In this document: piece by piece, positions 54,213-63,704 of the stretch | Position numbering within the stretch: position 1 is the first letter of the stretch | Layout: the number at the start of each line of letters is the position of its first letter | Assembly: GCA_963713805.1 (NCBI GenBank) | Contig: CAVQNF010000001.1 | Coordinates: 85,574-149,573, forward strand | Direction of reading: 5' to 3' | Length of the DNA: 64,000 bases | Source: GAS188 sp963713805 | Lineage (GTDB): Bacteria; Pseudomonadota; Alphaproteobacteria; Rhizobiales; Beijerinckiaceae | The notes under the pieces: model-generated | What the model was told of the DNA's origin: nothing | Seen by the model: the letters and a program-made list of their open reading frames with translations, nothing else | Database searches by the model: none | Made by a program: the position numbers and the translations under genes

Positions 54213-55941
54213 CTAAAACCGCAGCTTGAGCCCGCCGGAGATCGAATGCTCCTGCACGCGGGAGCCGAGGCGGCCGTCGTAATCGACGAAGACCTTGGCG
54301 TCGGGCGAAAGCTCCATGCTGAAGCCTGCGCCCACGAGCGCGGCGTCGCGGCCGGAGGCGATGCCGGTAGCCGAGAATGAGCTTCCGGAAACGCCGACGA
54401 GCGATGCCGTGATCTTTTGCGAGGCGTCGAGGAATTCGTGGTTCCAGCCGAGGCGAAGCTCGGGGATGATCGTGCCGTAAGTTCCCATCGCGATGCGCGA
54501 GGTGAGGCGAACGCCGAGCGTCGTCTGGAAGGAGTTCGCGTCCGTCGCGTTCACCGAGAGCGCGCCGAAGCCGCCCGTCTCGCTGAAGCCTTGAAGATGC
54601 GCGTTCACGTAATCGAGCGCCGCGTAAGGCGTGACCGAGACGTTCACGCCCGCGGCCGGAACGCCCGCAATGATAGCCAGCCTCCGCATGGCCTTGATAG
54701 CTTTGGCCGGAAGGTGAGGAGGTCGCGTCACCTGGAAGCCCGAAGGGCGTGAGCAGGCGCGAGGTGCCGAACTCGTTGAAGCTCACGACGACGCTCCCAA
54801 GCGCGTACCACGGCCCTCCCGCCCAGCCGGCGTAAGCGCCGCCTTGGTACGAGCTCACATTGGTGCTCGAGCCGTCCTTGAACTTCGCCGAGGTCGCGAC
54901 GTAAGTCGCCGCGACTCCCGCCACGATGCCATTGTCGAGGCGCCAATCGACGCCGGCGATGAGCGGGGCCGCGCGGTTGATATCGTAGCCCACGCCGGCG
55001 CCGGAAGCCGGAGCCGTCGCGCTGCCGAACTGGTCCGCGCCGCGCGCCCAGATGTTGGCGTTGCCGAAGGAGAAGGTCGGCTGGCTTACCGGACCTTTCG
55101 AGATGGCCGGAGCCGGGCCGCTCGGCACCCACTCGCCAAGCGCGCCGCCATTCGCGACGAGCCGGTCCTGGATGGCTTGCGTGAGCACGCGCGGCGCATC
55201 GAGGCCGAGGCGCGAATCTTGCGTGAGGTCCTGCGCGCTCGCCGCGATAGCCGCGAAATTGAGAGCTAATGTCGCGTCGAGCGCGTTCGGGGTCACAGCA
55301 TCGGGCGACACGCTCGCCGTGAAGAATGGGTTGGTCGTGATGACGCTCGCGAAGCTGCCCGAGAGCGGCGGGTCCGCCGCGATGATGTTCCTGTAGGTCT
55401 GCGTCGCCGCGAATCCGAAGAGGGAGCCTTGCGGCGTCAATTGCAGCGTGCCGCCGCGCAGATTGATCGTGCCGGCGCTCAGCGACGCGAAGGTTCCCGC
55501 CACCGTGCTTGGCGTCACGCCGAGCACCAAGGTGCCGCCCGTCTGCGTATACGTGCCGTTCCGTTTACGTTGATGCTCGCGGCGAAATTGCTGTTCGCTC
55601 CCATTGGCGGTGATCGTGCCCGTATTGGTGATGCCGCCGCCGATCGTGCTGTTGGTCACCGCGAGCGCCGCTGTGCTGGTGCCGACGCGCGTCCCCGGCG
55701 CTGATCGTCCCCGCGTTGGTCACCGCGCCCGTGACGGTCGTGCCGGTGATCACGATCGAGGTGGTGGCGTTGCCGGCGGGGTTCGTGACCGTGGCTTGAC
55801 GGTCTGGTGCGTGATCGTCTGCCCGGCCTTCGCGGGCGCGGCGAGAAGGAGCGCCGCGATGGAGGTGCCGGCGAGCAACGAGGAGGCGGCGAGGCGCAAG
55901 ATGCGGCCACGGCTTTTCGGGTCGAGCGGCAAATTTGGCAT
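54213..55941 (-). pseudogene. Autotransporter (type V secretion) relic
   Basis: The ATG at 55941 opens an extended signal peptide (ILRLAASSLLAGTSIAALLL, then AAPAKAG). The passenger remnant has N/T/G repeats (GGGITNTGTITANG, GTYTQTGGTLVLGVTPSTVA) and is short. The C-terminal beta-barrel is recognisable over about 270 codons: NIWARGADQFGSATAPASG, AATYVATSAKFKDGSSTNVS, SVTPYAALDYVNAHLQGF, GTIIPELRLGWNHEFLD, ending GGLKLRF at 54213. At least three frame changes (near 55790, 55570 and 54720-54700) separate these parts. The barrel end, with terminal Phe, is intact. Confidence 0.78.
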
Positions 55942-56384
55942 CGAGAAGCCCCTTTCGAGTCGAGCACACGAGCGTTCCGCTCTTGGACTTCGATTTCATG
56001 CGCTGGCGCCTCGCGACGTAAAGCTAAGAGCCAATTATACGCAAAGTTTTCCAAACGCGCCGCGCGCTTCTTCCCTCTCCGGCGCGAAGCGCGGGAGAGG
56101 GCGCGAGTACGTAAGTTACGCGGCGAGGCCGCGAGCGCTACGAGCACGCAAAGAGCGTCCCAGGATAAATGGACCAGCGCTCATGTCCCCCTCCCCCAGC
56201 GACGAAGTCGCGGCGGGGAGGGTACGGGGCTCATGGGCTCGCATCACCGCTTATGGGGAGGAAGGAGATCGCTTCCAGCACATCGCTCCTTCGGGCATTG
56301 GCGATGACGGCGATATTTCGGGCGTGACCGTAACAACGCGCCGGCCGAGATGATAAGAGCCCCTGTGCAGGGAGCTTCTCAAAC
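55942..56384. other. Gap with palindromic GAA-loop hairpins
   Basis: About 440 bases, no gene seen. Two strong hairpins lie here: 56073-56101 (CCCTCTCC...GGAGAGGG around GCGC-GAA-GCGC) and 56189-56222 (CCCTCCCC...GGGGAGGG around GCGAC-GAA-GTCGC). Both share the design of the DUF559-element arms, a GC-rich stem with a GAA loop, but differ in sequence. Confidence 0.6.
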
Positions 56385-57418
56385 GTGACCGACGTCCTCG
56401 ACATCGCCACCGCGCATGCCAAGGCCTATCTCGAAACGCTGCGAACGCGGCCGATCGGCGCCACCGCGACGGTGGAGGAGATGCGCCTTCGTCTTGCACG
56501 AGCTCTTCCTGAAACCGGGATGTCGCCGGAAGCGGTCGTCGACGACCTCGTGCGTGATACCGAGGGCGGCCTCATGGGATCGAACAGCGGCCGTTTTTTT
56601 GGTTGGGTGATCGGCGGCACGCTTCCGGTCGCCATCGCGGCAGATCTGGCTGACCTCCGCCTGGATCAACAACGCCGCCTGTCTTCGATCATTTCGCGCG
56701 CGCTTGTCCGCTCGCCCACGCCGCGAACGCCTGGGTGCATGTCGACGGTGCCTTCGGCCTCTGGGTCGCGACGAGCAAGCGACATTGCCATCTGCTCGAT
56801 GGAGTGGAGCAGGCGAATTCCTGGGCCACGGACGGACATAAATGGCTCAATGTGCCTTTCGATTCCGGCCTCGTATTCGTCGCGCATCCGTCCGCCCACC
56901 GCGCGGCCTTCGCGCAAGACACGAGCTATTCGGTTCCTCGCGAGAAGCTGCGCAATCAAAAGAATTGAGATCCGGAATGGTCGCGCCGGGCGCGCGGTTT
57001 TCCGTGTACGCGGCCATCCGAGCGCTCAGTCATTGCGATCGGTAGATGGTTCGATGGTGCTGTGCTTGCGCCGAGCGTTTGATCGCGGGGATCGGCGAGC
57101 TCCCCGGGTGCCGAGATCGTCGCCGCGCCGACCATCAATCAGGGACTGGTTCGTTTCCTGGCAGATGACGGAAACCACGACCGTGCGACAGATGAGGTGA
57201 TCGGCAAGATACAGGCCGAAGGTGTCGCCTGGTTCGGCGGCGCGACGTGGCGCGGCATGCGGGTCATGCGCGTATCGGTGTGCAACTGGGCCACGGATGA
57301 GCGCGACATCGAGCGCAGCCTGGCGTGCGTGCGCGATGCGCTTTCACGCTTTGCCCTTGCGTCGGAGCGCCGCGCGACGAATGCGAAAGGGGCACCGACG
57401 CCGGCCAGCCGTTCCTGA
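56385..57418 (+). pseudogene. Pyridoxal-dependent (aromatic amino acid) decarboxylase relic
   Basis: Group II decarboxylase remains. The GTG at 56385 starts HAKAYLETLRTRPIGATATV and DTEGGLMGSNSGRFFGWVIG, the family N-terminus. About 100 residues of the fold are then missing, because the sequence jumps from DLADLRLDQQ to HVDGAFGLWVATSKRHCHLL in another frame. That second frame has the PLP-lysine segment SWATDGHKWLNVPFDSG. A stop follows KLRNQKN, and more shifts lead to the tail LVRFLADDGNHDRATDEVIG and EGVAWFGGATWRGMRVMRVS, ending at 57418. Deletion plus several shifts make this a true pseudogene. Confidence 0.8.
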
Positions 57419-57619
57419 CCACGCTCGCGCTCATGATGTTTCGCCCGCGGCAAAGGGCAAAGCAAATCCCAAAATCGTGAAGGCAGTGTGGCGACAAAAC
57501 CCAATGGGACGCGTATAATTCACTCGATCAAGGTCGCGGGTCCGGGTGACCAGCCACCTCGCTCTTGTTTCGCCATCACCCGGGGCCGGTGCGCCTGGCG
57601 GCGTTCGGGAGGACGGAGC

Positions 57620-58447
57620 ATGGCGAATTTGCATGTAATTGCTGGCGCGAGCGGCACCTGGATGCGTCCCGCGATACGCAAGATCAACCTCACCGACATC
57701 AAGGATGCCTTGGCTAAAGGCCTCGATGACTTTCTGACGATGCCGTCGCACCTCGTCTTCCTCTGCCTCATCTATCCCATCGTCGGAGCCTGCCTCGCGG
57801 CCACCAATGCGTTATTCCTGCTTTATCCGCTCGCCTCGGGATTTGCGCTCATCGGGCCTTTCGCGGCGATCGGACTTTACGAATTGAGCCGGCGCCGAGA
57901 GCTCGGGATCGATATCTCCTGGCGGCACGCTTTCGATGTGTTGAGCTCGCCGGCGCTGCCCTCGATCCTGGCGCTCGGCCTCCTGTTGATGGTGATCTTT
58001 CTTTGCTGGCTTGCGACCGCGCAAGCGCTTTACGTCTGGCTCTTCGGCCCTGAGCCTCCGCTCTCCTACGGACAGTTCATCCAGGACGTGCTCATGACGC
58101 CGCATGGATGGGCGCTCATCATTCTCGGAAACGGGATCGGCTTCATTTTTGCCGCGCTGGTCTTGAGCATCAGCGCCATTTCCTTCCCGCTGCTCATCGA
58201 CCGCGATGTGGGCGCGGCGGTCGCCATTCACACCTCCATTCGGGCCGTGCTCGCCAATCCGGTGATGATGGCGCTTTGGGGCCTCATCGTCGCCGCGCTC
58301 CTGGTGCTCGGCACCATCCCCTTGTTCATCGGGCTTGCGGTCGTCATGCCGATCCTCGGCCATGCGACCTGGCATCTTTACCGCAAGCTCGTCGAGCCGG
58401 CCGGCGACGAGAGCGGGGTCGTCCTGGCGGGAGACGGGAGTTATTGA
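57620..58447 (+). CDS. DUF2189 membrane protein
   Basis: 275 residues from the ATG at 57620, which has GGGAGG nine bases upstream. The soluble start PAIRKINLTDIKDALAKGLD is typical of DUF2189. Six or so hydrophobic segments follow, for example FLCLIYPIVGACLAATNALF, ILALGLLLMVIFLCWLATAQ, GNGIGFIFAALVLSISAISF and LIVAALLVLGTIPLFIGLAV. It also has LLIDRDVGAAVAIHTSIRAV, a conserved loop. Function unknown. It is the only clearly intact gene in the 53-63 kb stretch. Confidence 0.85.
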   Translation: MANLHVIAGASGTWMRPAIRKINLTDIKDALAKGLDDFLTMPSHLVFLCLIYPIVGACLAATNALFLLYPLASGFALIGPFAAIGLYELSRRRELGIDISWRHAFDVLSSPALPSILALGLLLMVIFLCWLATAQALYVWLFGPEPPLSYGQFIQDVLMTPHGWALIILGNGIGFIFAALVLSISAISFPLLIDRDVGAAVAIHTSIRAVLANPVMMALWGLIVAALLVLGTIPLFIGLAVVMPILGHATWHLYRKLVEPAGDESGVVLAGDGSY

Positions 58448-58480
58448 GGGAAGTGCCTCGAGGTGCGGGCGCGGTCCGGC

Positions 58481-59757
58481 TCAAGATTGCCGGCCGAGGA
58501 GCTTCACCACCGCGGCGCGGACGCGGTCCGCGGCGACGCGAAAGATCAGCGAAGCCGCGCTGAGTCGCGCCGGCGCGATCTCGGCTCCCTCGGGGGCCGA
58601 AAGGCGAGCGTCGAGGTTTTGCGCGAAGCTTTCTCCGACGCGCGAGACGAGATCGCGCACGAGGTTCGAGCGGCTGAATTGGGCAAGCGGGCCGGTGAGC
58701 GAATAGCTGAGCTCGACTTCGACGCGCGTCACCTCCTCACCTGTCGGGCCGGCATCCTGGTGAAGTCGATAAGCGACCTCGCCCGAGGCGTTCGAGCCGC
58801 TCTTGCGGTCCCCGCCCTTGCCGGTGATCACCTGTCGGTATTCGGCCGGGAAGCTCGATGACGGTGCCTTCCCCGGCAAAGCTCGCCTTGATCGGGCCGA
58901 GCGCGACTTCCATCCTCCCGCTCGCTCGGCCGTCCACCAGCGGCCCGTCGAGCTTCATGCCCGGGATGCAGCTCGCAACGGCTTCAGCGTCCGCCATGAG
59001 CCGCCACACCGCTTCGCGCGGGTGCTCGAGCACGAAGCTTTGGGTGAGCCTCGTCGCCCCGGCAACCGCTTCGACGGCTGCCGACCTCGACCTTGATGCG
59101 GCGGCGCTTCTTCGCCGGGCCCGCGCTCGGAGGATGGGGGGAGCCAGCTCTCGTCACCTCCCGCCTTTTCGCCGGCGTGAGCCGAAACGAGGGGCGAGGT
59201 GGGCGCCTTCGCGGTTCCGCTTGCCGAGGCTTCCGGTCCCGGCGCCGGGCCGAGGCGCGGCGCGGCGAACCGGCGGTATGGCGAGATCGAGCCCGGCACG
59301 CTCTCCCATGACGCGCTCGACCGCCCTGACGATGCCCACATAGCCGGTGCAGCGGCAAAGATTGCCGCTCATCTCGGTGCGGATCTGCGCGCCGGTCAAG
59401 CCGCCCTTTCGCCGGATGAGATCGCGCGCCGCGATCAGCATGCCGGGCGTGCAATAGCCGCATTGAAGCGCATGCGCCTCGCTGAACGCCTGGCGCAGCC
59501 GCGCCATCAGCTTGTCGTCGTCGAAGCCTTCGATGGTGCGCACCTCGGCGCCGTCGCAGGTGACCGCATAGGTGATGCAGGAGCGGGCGATCTCGCCGTC
59601 GATCTCGACGGTGCAGGCGCCGCAAATGCCGTGCTCGCAGCCGATATGCGTGCCGGTCAACAGGAGGTGCTCGCGCAGGAAATCGGCGAGATGCGTGCGC
59701 GGCGTGACCTCGGCGCTGACCGATTGGCCGTTCACCGTGAGGTTCGATCGCCGTCAT
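58481..59757 (-). pseudogene. CoxS-type [2Fe-2S] subunit fused to a CoxG (SRPBCC) domain, frameshifted
   Basis: The ATG at 59757 overlaps the coxM-like stop as ATGA. After four codons one extra G shifts the frame to NLTVNGQSVSAEVTPRTHLA. The iron-sulfur part is then complete: CEHGICGACTV (plant-type cluster), LQCGYCTPGML and GNLCRCTGY (second cluster). A linker leads, through further shifts near 59090 and 58850, to a CoxG-like SRPBCC domain: LEHPREAVWRLMADAEAVAS, CIPGMKLDGP, FSRSNLVRDLVSRVGESFAQ. CoxG helps insert or activate molybdenum hydroxylases. Fusion of the two occurs in some relatives; here the protein is not readable in one frame. Confidence 0.78.
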
Positions 59758-60580
59758 GACGCTTGCGCCTTTTCGACGGCGCGCTTGATCGCGGCCATGT
59801 GGATGTTCAGCTCATAAGCGTCGCGCGCGAACCCCGACTGACAGAGATGCTCGCGCATCGGCTCGAGGGCAGGCGGAAAGCTGCGCGCCGAAGCCGGCCG
59901 CGGCCGCGTCGATCAGGATCGGCCGACCTTGCGTCGCGCCGGCGACGAGGCGAAGCACGCCGCGATCCGGGATCGTGCACGACGGCGCCGATCGCATCGG
60001 CGAATTCGCCGGACTTGCGGCAAATCTTGGCAAAGCCGGCGCGCGCACCCTTCGAAAGCTTGCGGGATGCGAACGCCGTCCAGAATCTCGTCCGGCTCGA
60101 GCTCGGTATCCAAGGCGCCGCGCACGAAGTCGTCGAGCGCGAGCCGCCGCCTGCCGCGCGGCCCGGTGAGCAGCACCTCGGCGCCTAGAGCGCGCGAGGC
60201 AGGAGAGCCAATCGGCGGCCGGATCGGCATGGGCGAGGCTGCCGCCGATCGTGCCTCGGGTGCGCACGGCGCGATAGGCAATGCCGCTGCGCCACCTCGG
60301 CGAGAAAGCCGTTCGACGGATCGGTGATGCGCTTGTCCTCGATCGCCGCGTGGGTGACGCAGGCGCCGAGGACGACGGCGCGCCCGTCCTCCTCGACACG
60401 CGTGAGCTCCGGGATGCGCGTGATGTCGAGGATGAGGCTCGGTTGCACGAGGCGAAGATTGAGCATCGGCCCGAGCGTCTGCCCGCCGGCAAGCATCTTG
60501 GCGTCCGGATTTCCCGAAAGGAGCCGCACCGCCTCCGCGATCGTGCGCGGCCTTTCATAGTCGAAGGCGACCGGCTTCAT
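59754..60580 (-). pseudogene. CoxM-type FAD-binding subunit of a molybdenum hydroxylase, frameshifted
   Basis: The ATG at 60580 starts MKPVAFDYERPRTIAEAVRL, then the FAD motif KMLAGGQTLGPMLNLRLVQP and RIPELTRVEEDGRAVVLGAC. The frame shifts near 60290 and again several times: GTIGGSLAHADPAADW (second FAD block) in one frame, GAEVLLTGPRGRRRLALDDF and ELEPDEILDGVRIP in another. The expected C-terminus, FARDAYELNIHMAAIKRAVE, is readable near 59830-59757 and stops at 59754. At least four indels would be needed to restore it. Confidence 0.78.
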
Positions 60581-62925
60581 GCGCGCGCTCTTGCCGGGAC
60601 GGCGCCCGGCCGATCGCCTCGACGATGCGCCGCGGCGTCACCGGCAAATCGAGAAGCTCGGCGCCGAGGCCCTTGAGCGCGTCGTTGACGGCATTGGTGA
60701 TGGCGGCGGGAGGGGCGATGGCGCCGCCTTCGCCGATGCCCTTCTGCCCGAAGCGCGTGTAGGGGGAGGGCGTCTCCATGTGGAAGACGCGAATGTCGGG
60801 CACCTCGGTCGGGCCGGGAAGCAGATAATCGGCAAGCGTCGAGCCGAGCGGCTGGCCGCGCCCGTCGAAGGCCATCTCCTCGTAAAGCGCGGTGCCGATG
60901 CCCTGCGCGGCCCCGCCATAGATTTGCCCGTCGACGATCATCGGGTTCACGAGCACGCCGCCGTCCTCGACGACGACGTAGTCGAGGATCTCGACTTCGC
61001 CGGTTTGCGGATCGACAGCGACCACCGCGGCGTGCGCCGCATAGCTGAAGGTTCCCGTGTCGCGCTTCGCCTTGTAGCCGGCGGTGACCTCGAGCCCGGC
61101 GGGATCGACATCGGCCGGCAGCTCTTGCGGGCGCCGATACCAGGTGCGGGCGATCTCGGCGACCGAGATGCGTCCCGAATTGGCGACGACATGGCCGGCC
61201 TCGAGCCGGACATCCTCGGGCTTCGCCTGGAGCAGGCTCGCGCCGATCCGCTTCACGCGCACGGCGAGCTGGTCGCACGCCGCCGCGACCGCGCCGCCCG
61301 CGACGATCATGCAACGCGAGCCCCAGGTGCCGGTCGAGTAGGGGGTCTCGGCCGTGTCGCCATGCACGAGCTTGATCAGCTCATGGGGCACGCCGAGGAT
61401 CTCATGGGCGACTTGCGAGAGCGTCGTCTCGTGCCCCTGGCCATGGCTGTGCGAGCCGACGCGCAGCTCGAGCCCGCCATCGGGCGTGAAGCGCGCATGG
61501 CACTGCTCGAAGCCGGGAACGAAGGGTATGCCCCAACCCGCATAGACGCTGGTGCCGTGGCCGGCCTGCTCGGAATACATGGCGATGCCGATGCCGATGA
61601 GGCGGCCGTCCGGCTCGCCGCGCTTCTGCCGTTCGCGGACCGCGGCAAGGTCGACGGCGGCGAGGCATCGCCGCAACGCCTCGGGATAGTCGCCGCTGTC
61701 GAAATGGCGCTTGGCGATGTTGTCGAACGGCATCTGCTCCGGCCGCACCAGGCTCTTGAAGCGAAGCTCGCTCGGCTCCTGCCGAGCTCCCTCGCCAAGC
61801 GCGTCGAGCGTGACCTCGAGCGCGAAGCAGACGCCGGTGCGCGCCACGCCGCGGTAGGGCAGGATCGGCGGCTTGTTCGTCGCGACCGAGTAGGTGCGGC
61901 AGCGGTAATGGGCAAAATCGTAGAGGCCGGGCAGGATGCTGCCGATCTGGCCGGCTTCGAGACAGGCCGAGAACGGATAGGCCGAATAGGCGCCCGCATC
62001 GACGGTCGCCTCGCAATCGAGCGCGAGGAGGCGCCCGTTCGCATCCGCATAGGCGGTGAGGACATAGTGATGCTCGCGGCAATCGGCGCCGGCGGTGAGG
62101 TTCTCGCGCCGATCCTCGAGCCAGCGAAGCGGCCGCCCGAGCTTGCGCGCCCCCCAGGAGAGCGCCACCTCCTCGGCGAGCAGGATGCCCTTGTAGCCGA
62201 AGCCGCCGCCGACATCGGGGGCGATGACGCGCACCTGTCCCTCGTCCACGCCGAGGCATTCGGCAAGGCCGGTGCGCACGATATGCGATTGCTGGGTCGA
62301 GCTCGTGACGATGAGCTGGCCGAGGCGGCCGTTCCATTCGGCGATGACGCCGCGCCCTTCGAGCGGGCTCATCACCTGGCGAGCGGTGCGCAGCTCGCGC
62401 GTGACCGAGCTTTGGCCTTGGCCTTGGCGGCCTCGAAGTCCACGTCGATCTCGGTCGTGAGATAGAGATTGTCGCCCCAGTGCTCGTGCACCAGCGGCGC
62501 TTCGCGCCTTGCGCCCTGCGAGCATGTCGTGGACGGCCGGCAGCTCTTCGTAGTCGACCTCGATCAGCGCCGCCGAGATCCTCGGCCTCGGCGCGGGTCG
62601 GCGCGACGCACATCGCGACGAGCTCGCCGACGTGGCGCACCTTGCCGGTCGCGAGGATCGGCTGGACCGACGACTTGAAGCCCGGCGAGCGCGGTGTCGG
62701 CGCGGATCGGCGCCACGCCCACGAGGTCCTCGGCGATGAAGACGCGGGCACGGATCTCGGCGGGATGTTGATCGCCTTGAGCCTCGCATGCGCGAAGCTG
62801 CTGCGCAGGAACGCGACCTCCATCGTGCCGGCGGGCCGGATGTCGCCGACGAAGCTGCCGCGGCCGCGCATGAAGCGGTCGTCTTCCTTGCGGATCAGGC
62901 TCGCGCCTATGCCCTGCCCCGTCAC
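60555..62925 (-). pseudogene. CoxL-like molybdenum hydroxylase large subunit (form II type), N-terminus frameshifted
   Basis: Large subunit of the xanthine-oxidase/CO-dehydrogenase family. From the ATG at 62925 the first frame has GIGASLIRKEDDRFMRGRGS and FVGDIRPAGTMEVAFLRSSF. The next ~170 codons are scattered over three frames (VGELVAMCVAPTRAEAED; LIEVDYEELPAVHDMLAG). From about 62440 one frame runs undisturbed: APDVGGGFGYKG, LPYRGVARTGVCFALEV, GSHSHGQGHETTLSQV and the catalytic Glu in QKGIGEGGAIAPPAA. The active-site loop is PYRGVAR, the AYRGAGR-like form II type, not the AYxCSFR of true CO dehydrogenase. Substrate unknown. It ends at 60555, overlapping the coxM-like start. Confidence 0.82.
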
Positions 62926-63443
62926 CTGAGATGCCCCACGACACAGAAATTGGTTCTATCAATAGGACAAGCGGACGTCGGTGTCACGATCCTGACAATG
63001 GGTTCCGCGAAGCCCCAGTCGTCATGGCCGTGCTCGTCACGGCCATCAACGTCTTTTCCACTTAGGGGATGAGAGGCATGGATGACCGGGCGGATCCTCG
63101 GAACGAGTTCGAGGACGGTCATGACGATGGATATGCAAAGCATGAAAGTCGATTCCACTAGCCGTGCGGCTGACAGATCACAAGCGGGGCGTGGCATCAA
63201 ATGGCTAGCTCGTGATGTGTCCGGCTATGTAGCGGTCGCGACGGCCGAATCGGGTTACGTGCTGCCGAAACACCGCCGACGTTGGAGCGACTGTAACACC
63301 TTCGGCAGCGGACGCGCCATCGTTTGCAAATATCAGGAATTTTGCGACCCTTGGCCATGCCGTGGAACGGCTTGGCCGGTTGCATGACAGCGTTGCGATT
63401 TAGCGGCCAAATCGGGTACACTCTCCTCAGAGGAGACTACCTT
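62926..63443. other. Non-coding region with REP-like hairpin
   Basis: About 518 bases; I support no gene here. A perfect hairpin, ATGGCCGTG-CTCGT-CACGGCCAT (63024-63046), and the following GGATGACCGGG...CGGTCATGACG segment (to about 63126) look like the dispersed palindromic repeats common between genes in Rhizobiales. The rest shows nothing I recognise. Confidence 0.5.
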
Positions 63444-63704
63444 ATGACGACACCAACCATCGACCAAGCCATTGACGCTCTACGCAAGCTGTCCCCAAAG
63501 CGGCAGCAAGAACTTGCAGGCTATATCTACCACCTAGCCCACGACGACCGCGAACCGGAGGACATCGCCCCCGCCGACTTGCCCGCCGTTCTCGAAGGCT
63601 TGGAGCAAGCGAAACGCCGTCAGTTCGCCAGCCCCGAACGTGTCGCCGCCGCCTTGGGTCTGAGCAACTTGGGCTTGAGCAACTTGGGCTTGAGCCATAA
63701 GTGA
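63444..63704 (+). CDS. Antitoxin of a RelE/ParE-type toxin-antitoxin pair
   Basis: 86 residues from the ATG at 63444, with AGGAG upstream. PTIDQAIDALRKLSPKRQQE, then LAGYIYHLAHDD, is the helical start seen in small antitoxins coupled to ParE. The C-terminus has a repeated SNLGL pentapeptide encoded by a 15-base tandem repeat (63661-63690). The stop overlaps the GTG start of the toxin (GTGA), which supports the pairing. Confidence 0.75.
   Translation: MTTPTIDQAIDALRKLSPKRQQELAGYIYHLAHDDREPEDIAPADLPAVLEGLEQAKRRQFASPERVAAALGLSNLGLSNLGLSHK
63661..63690 (+). repeat. 15-base tandem repeat at the antitoxin 3' end
   Basis: TGAGCAACTTGGGCT occurs twice in tandem (63661-63675, 63676-63690) with partial copies on both sides. 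It encodes a repeated SNLGL sequence and keeps the frame. Confidence 0.75.

Noticed and set aside
60579..62465. A 628-codon plus-strand frame opposite the coxL-like gene
   Set aside because: It mirrors the well-conserved large-subunit frame; long antisense frames are expected at this GC content and the translation resembles no family.
60555..62925. True form I CO dehydrogenase
   Set aside because: The active-site loop is PYRGVAR rather than the AYxCSFR of form I CoxL, so CO oxidation is not supported.
62922..63200. A minus-strand frame ending in a GKDVDGRDEHGHDD-like sequence
   Set aside because: This string is the translation of a common dispersed palindromic repeat, not a conserved protein.
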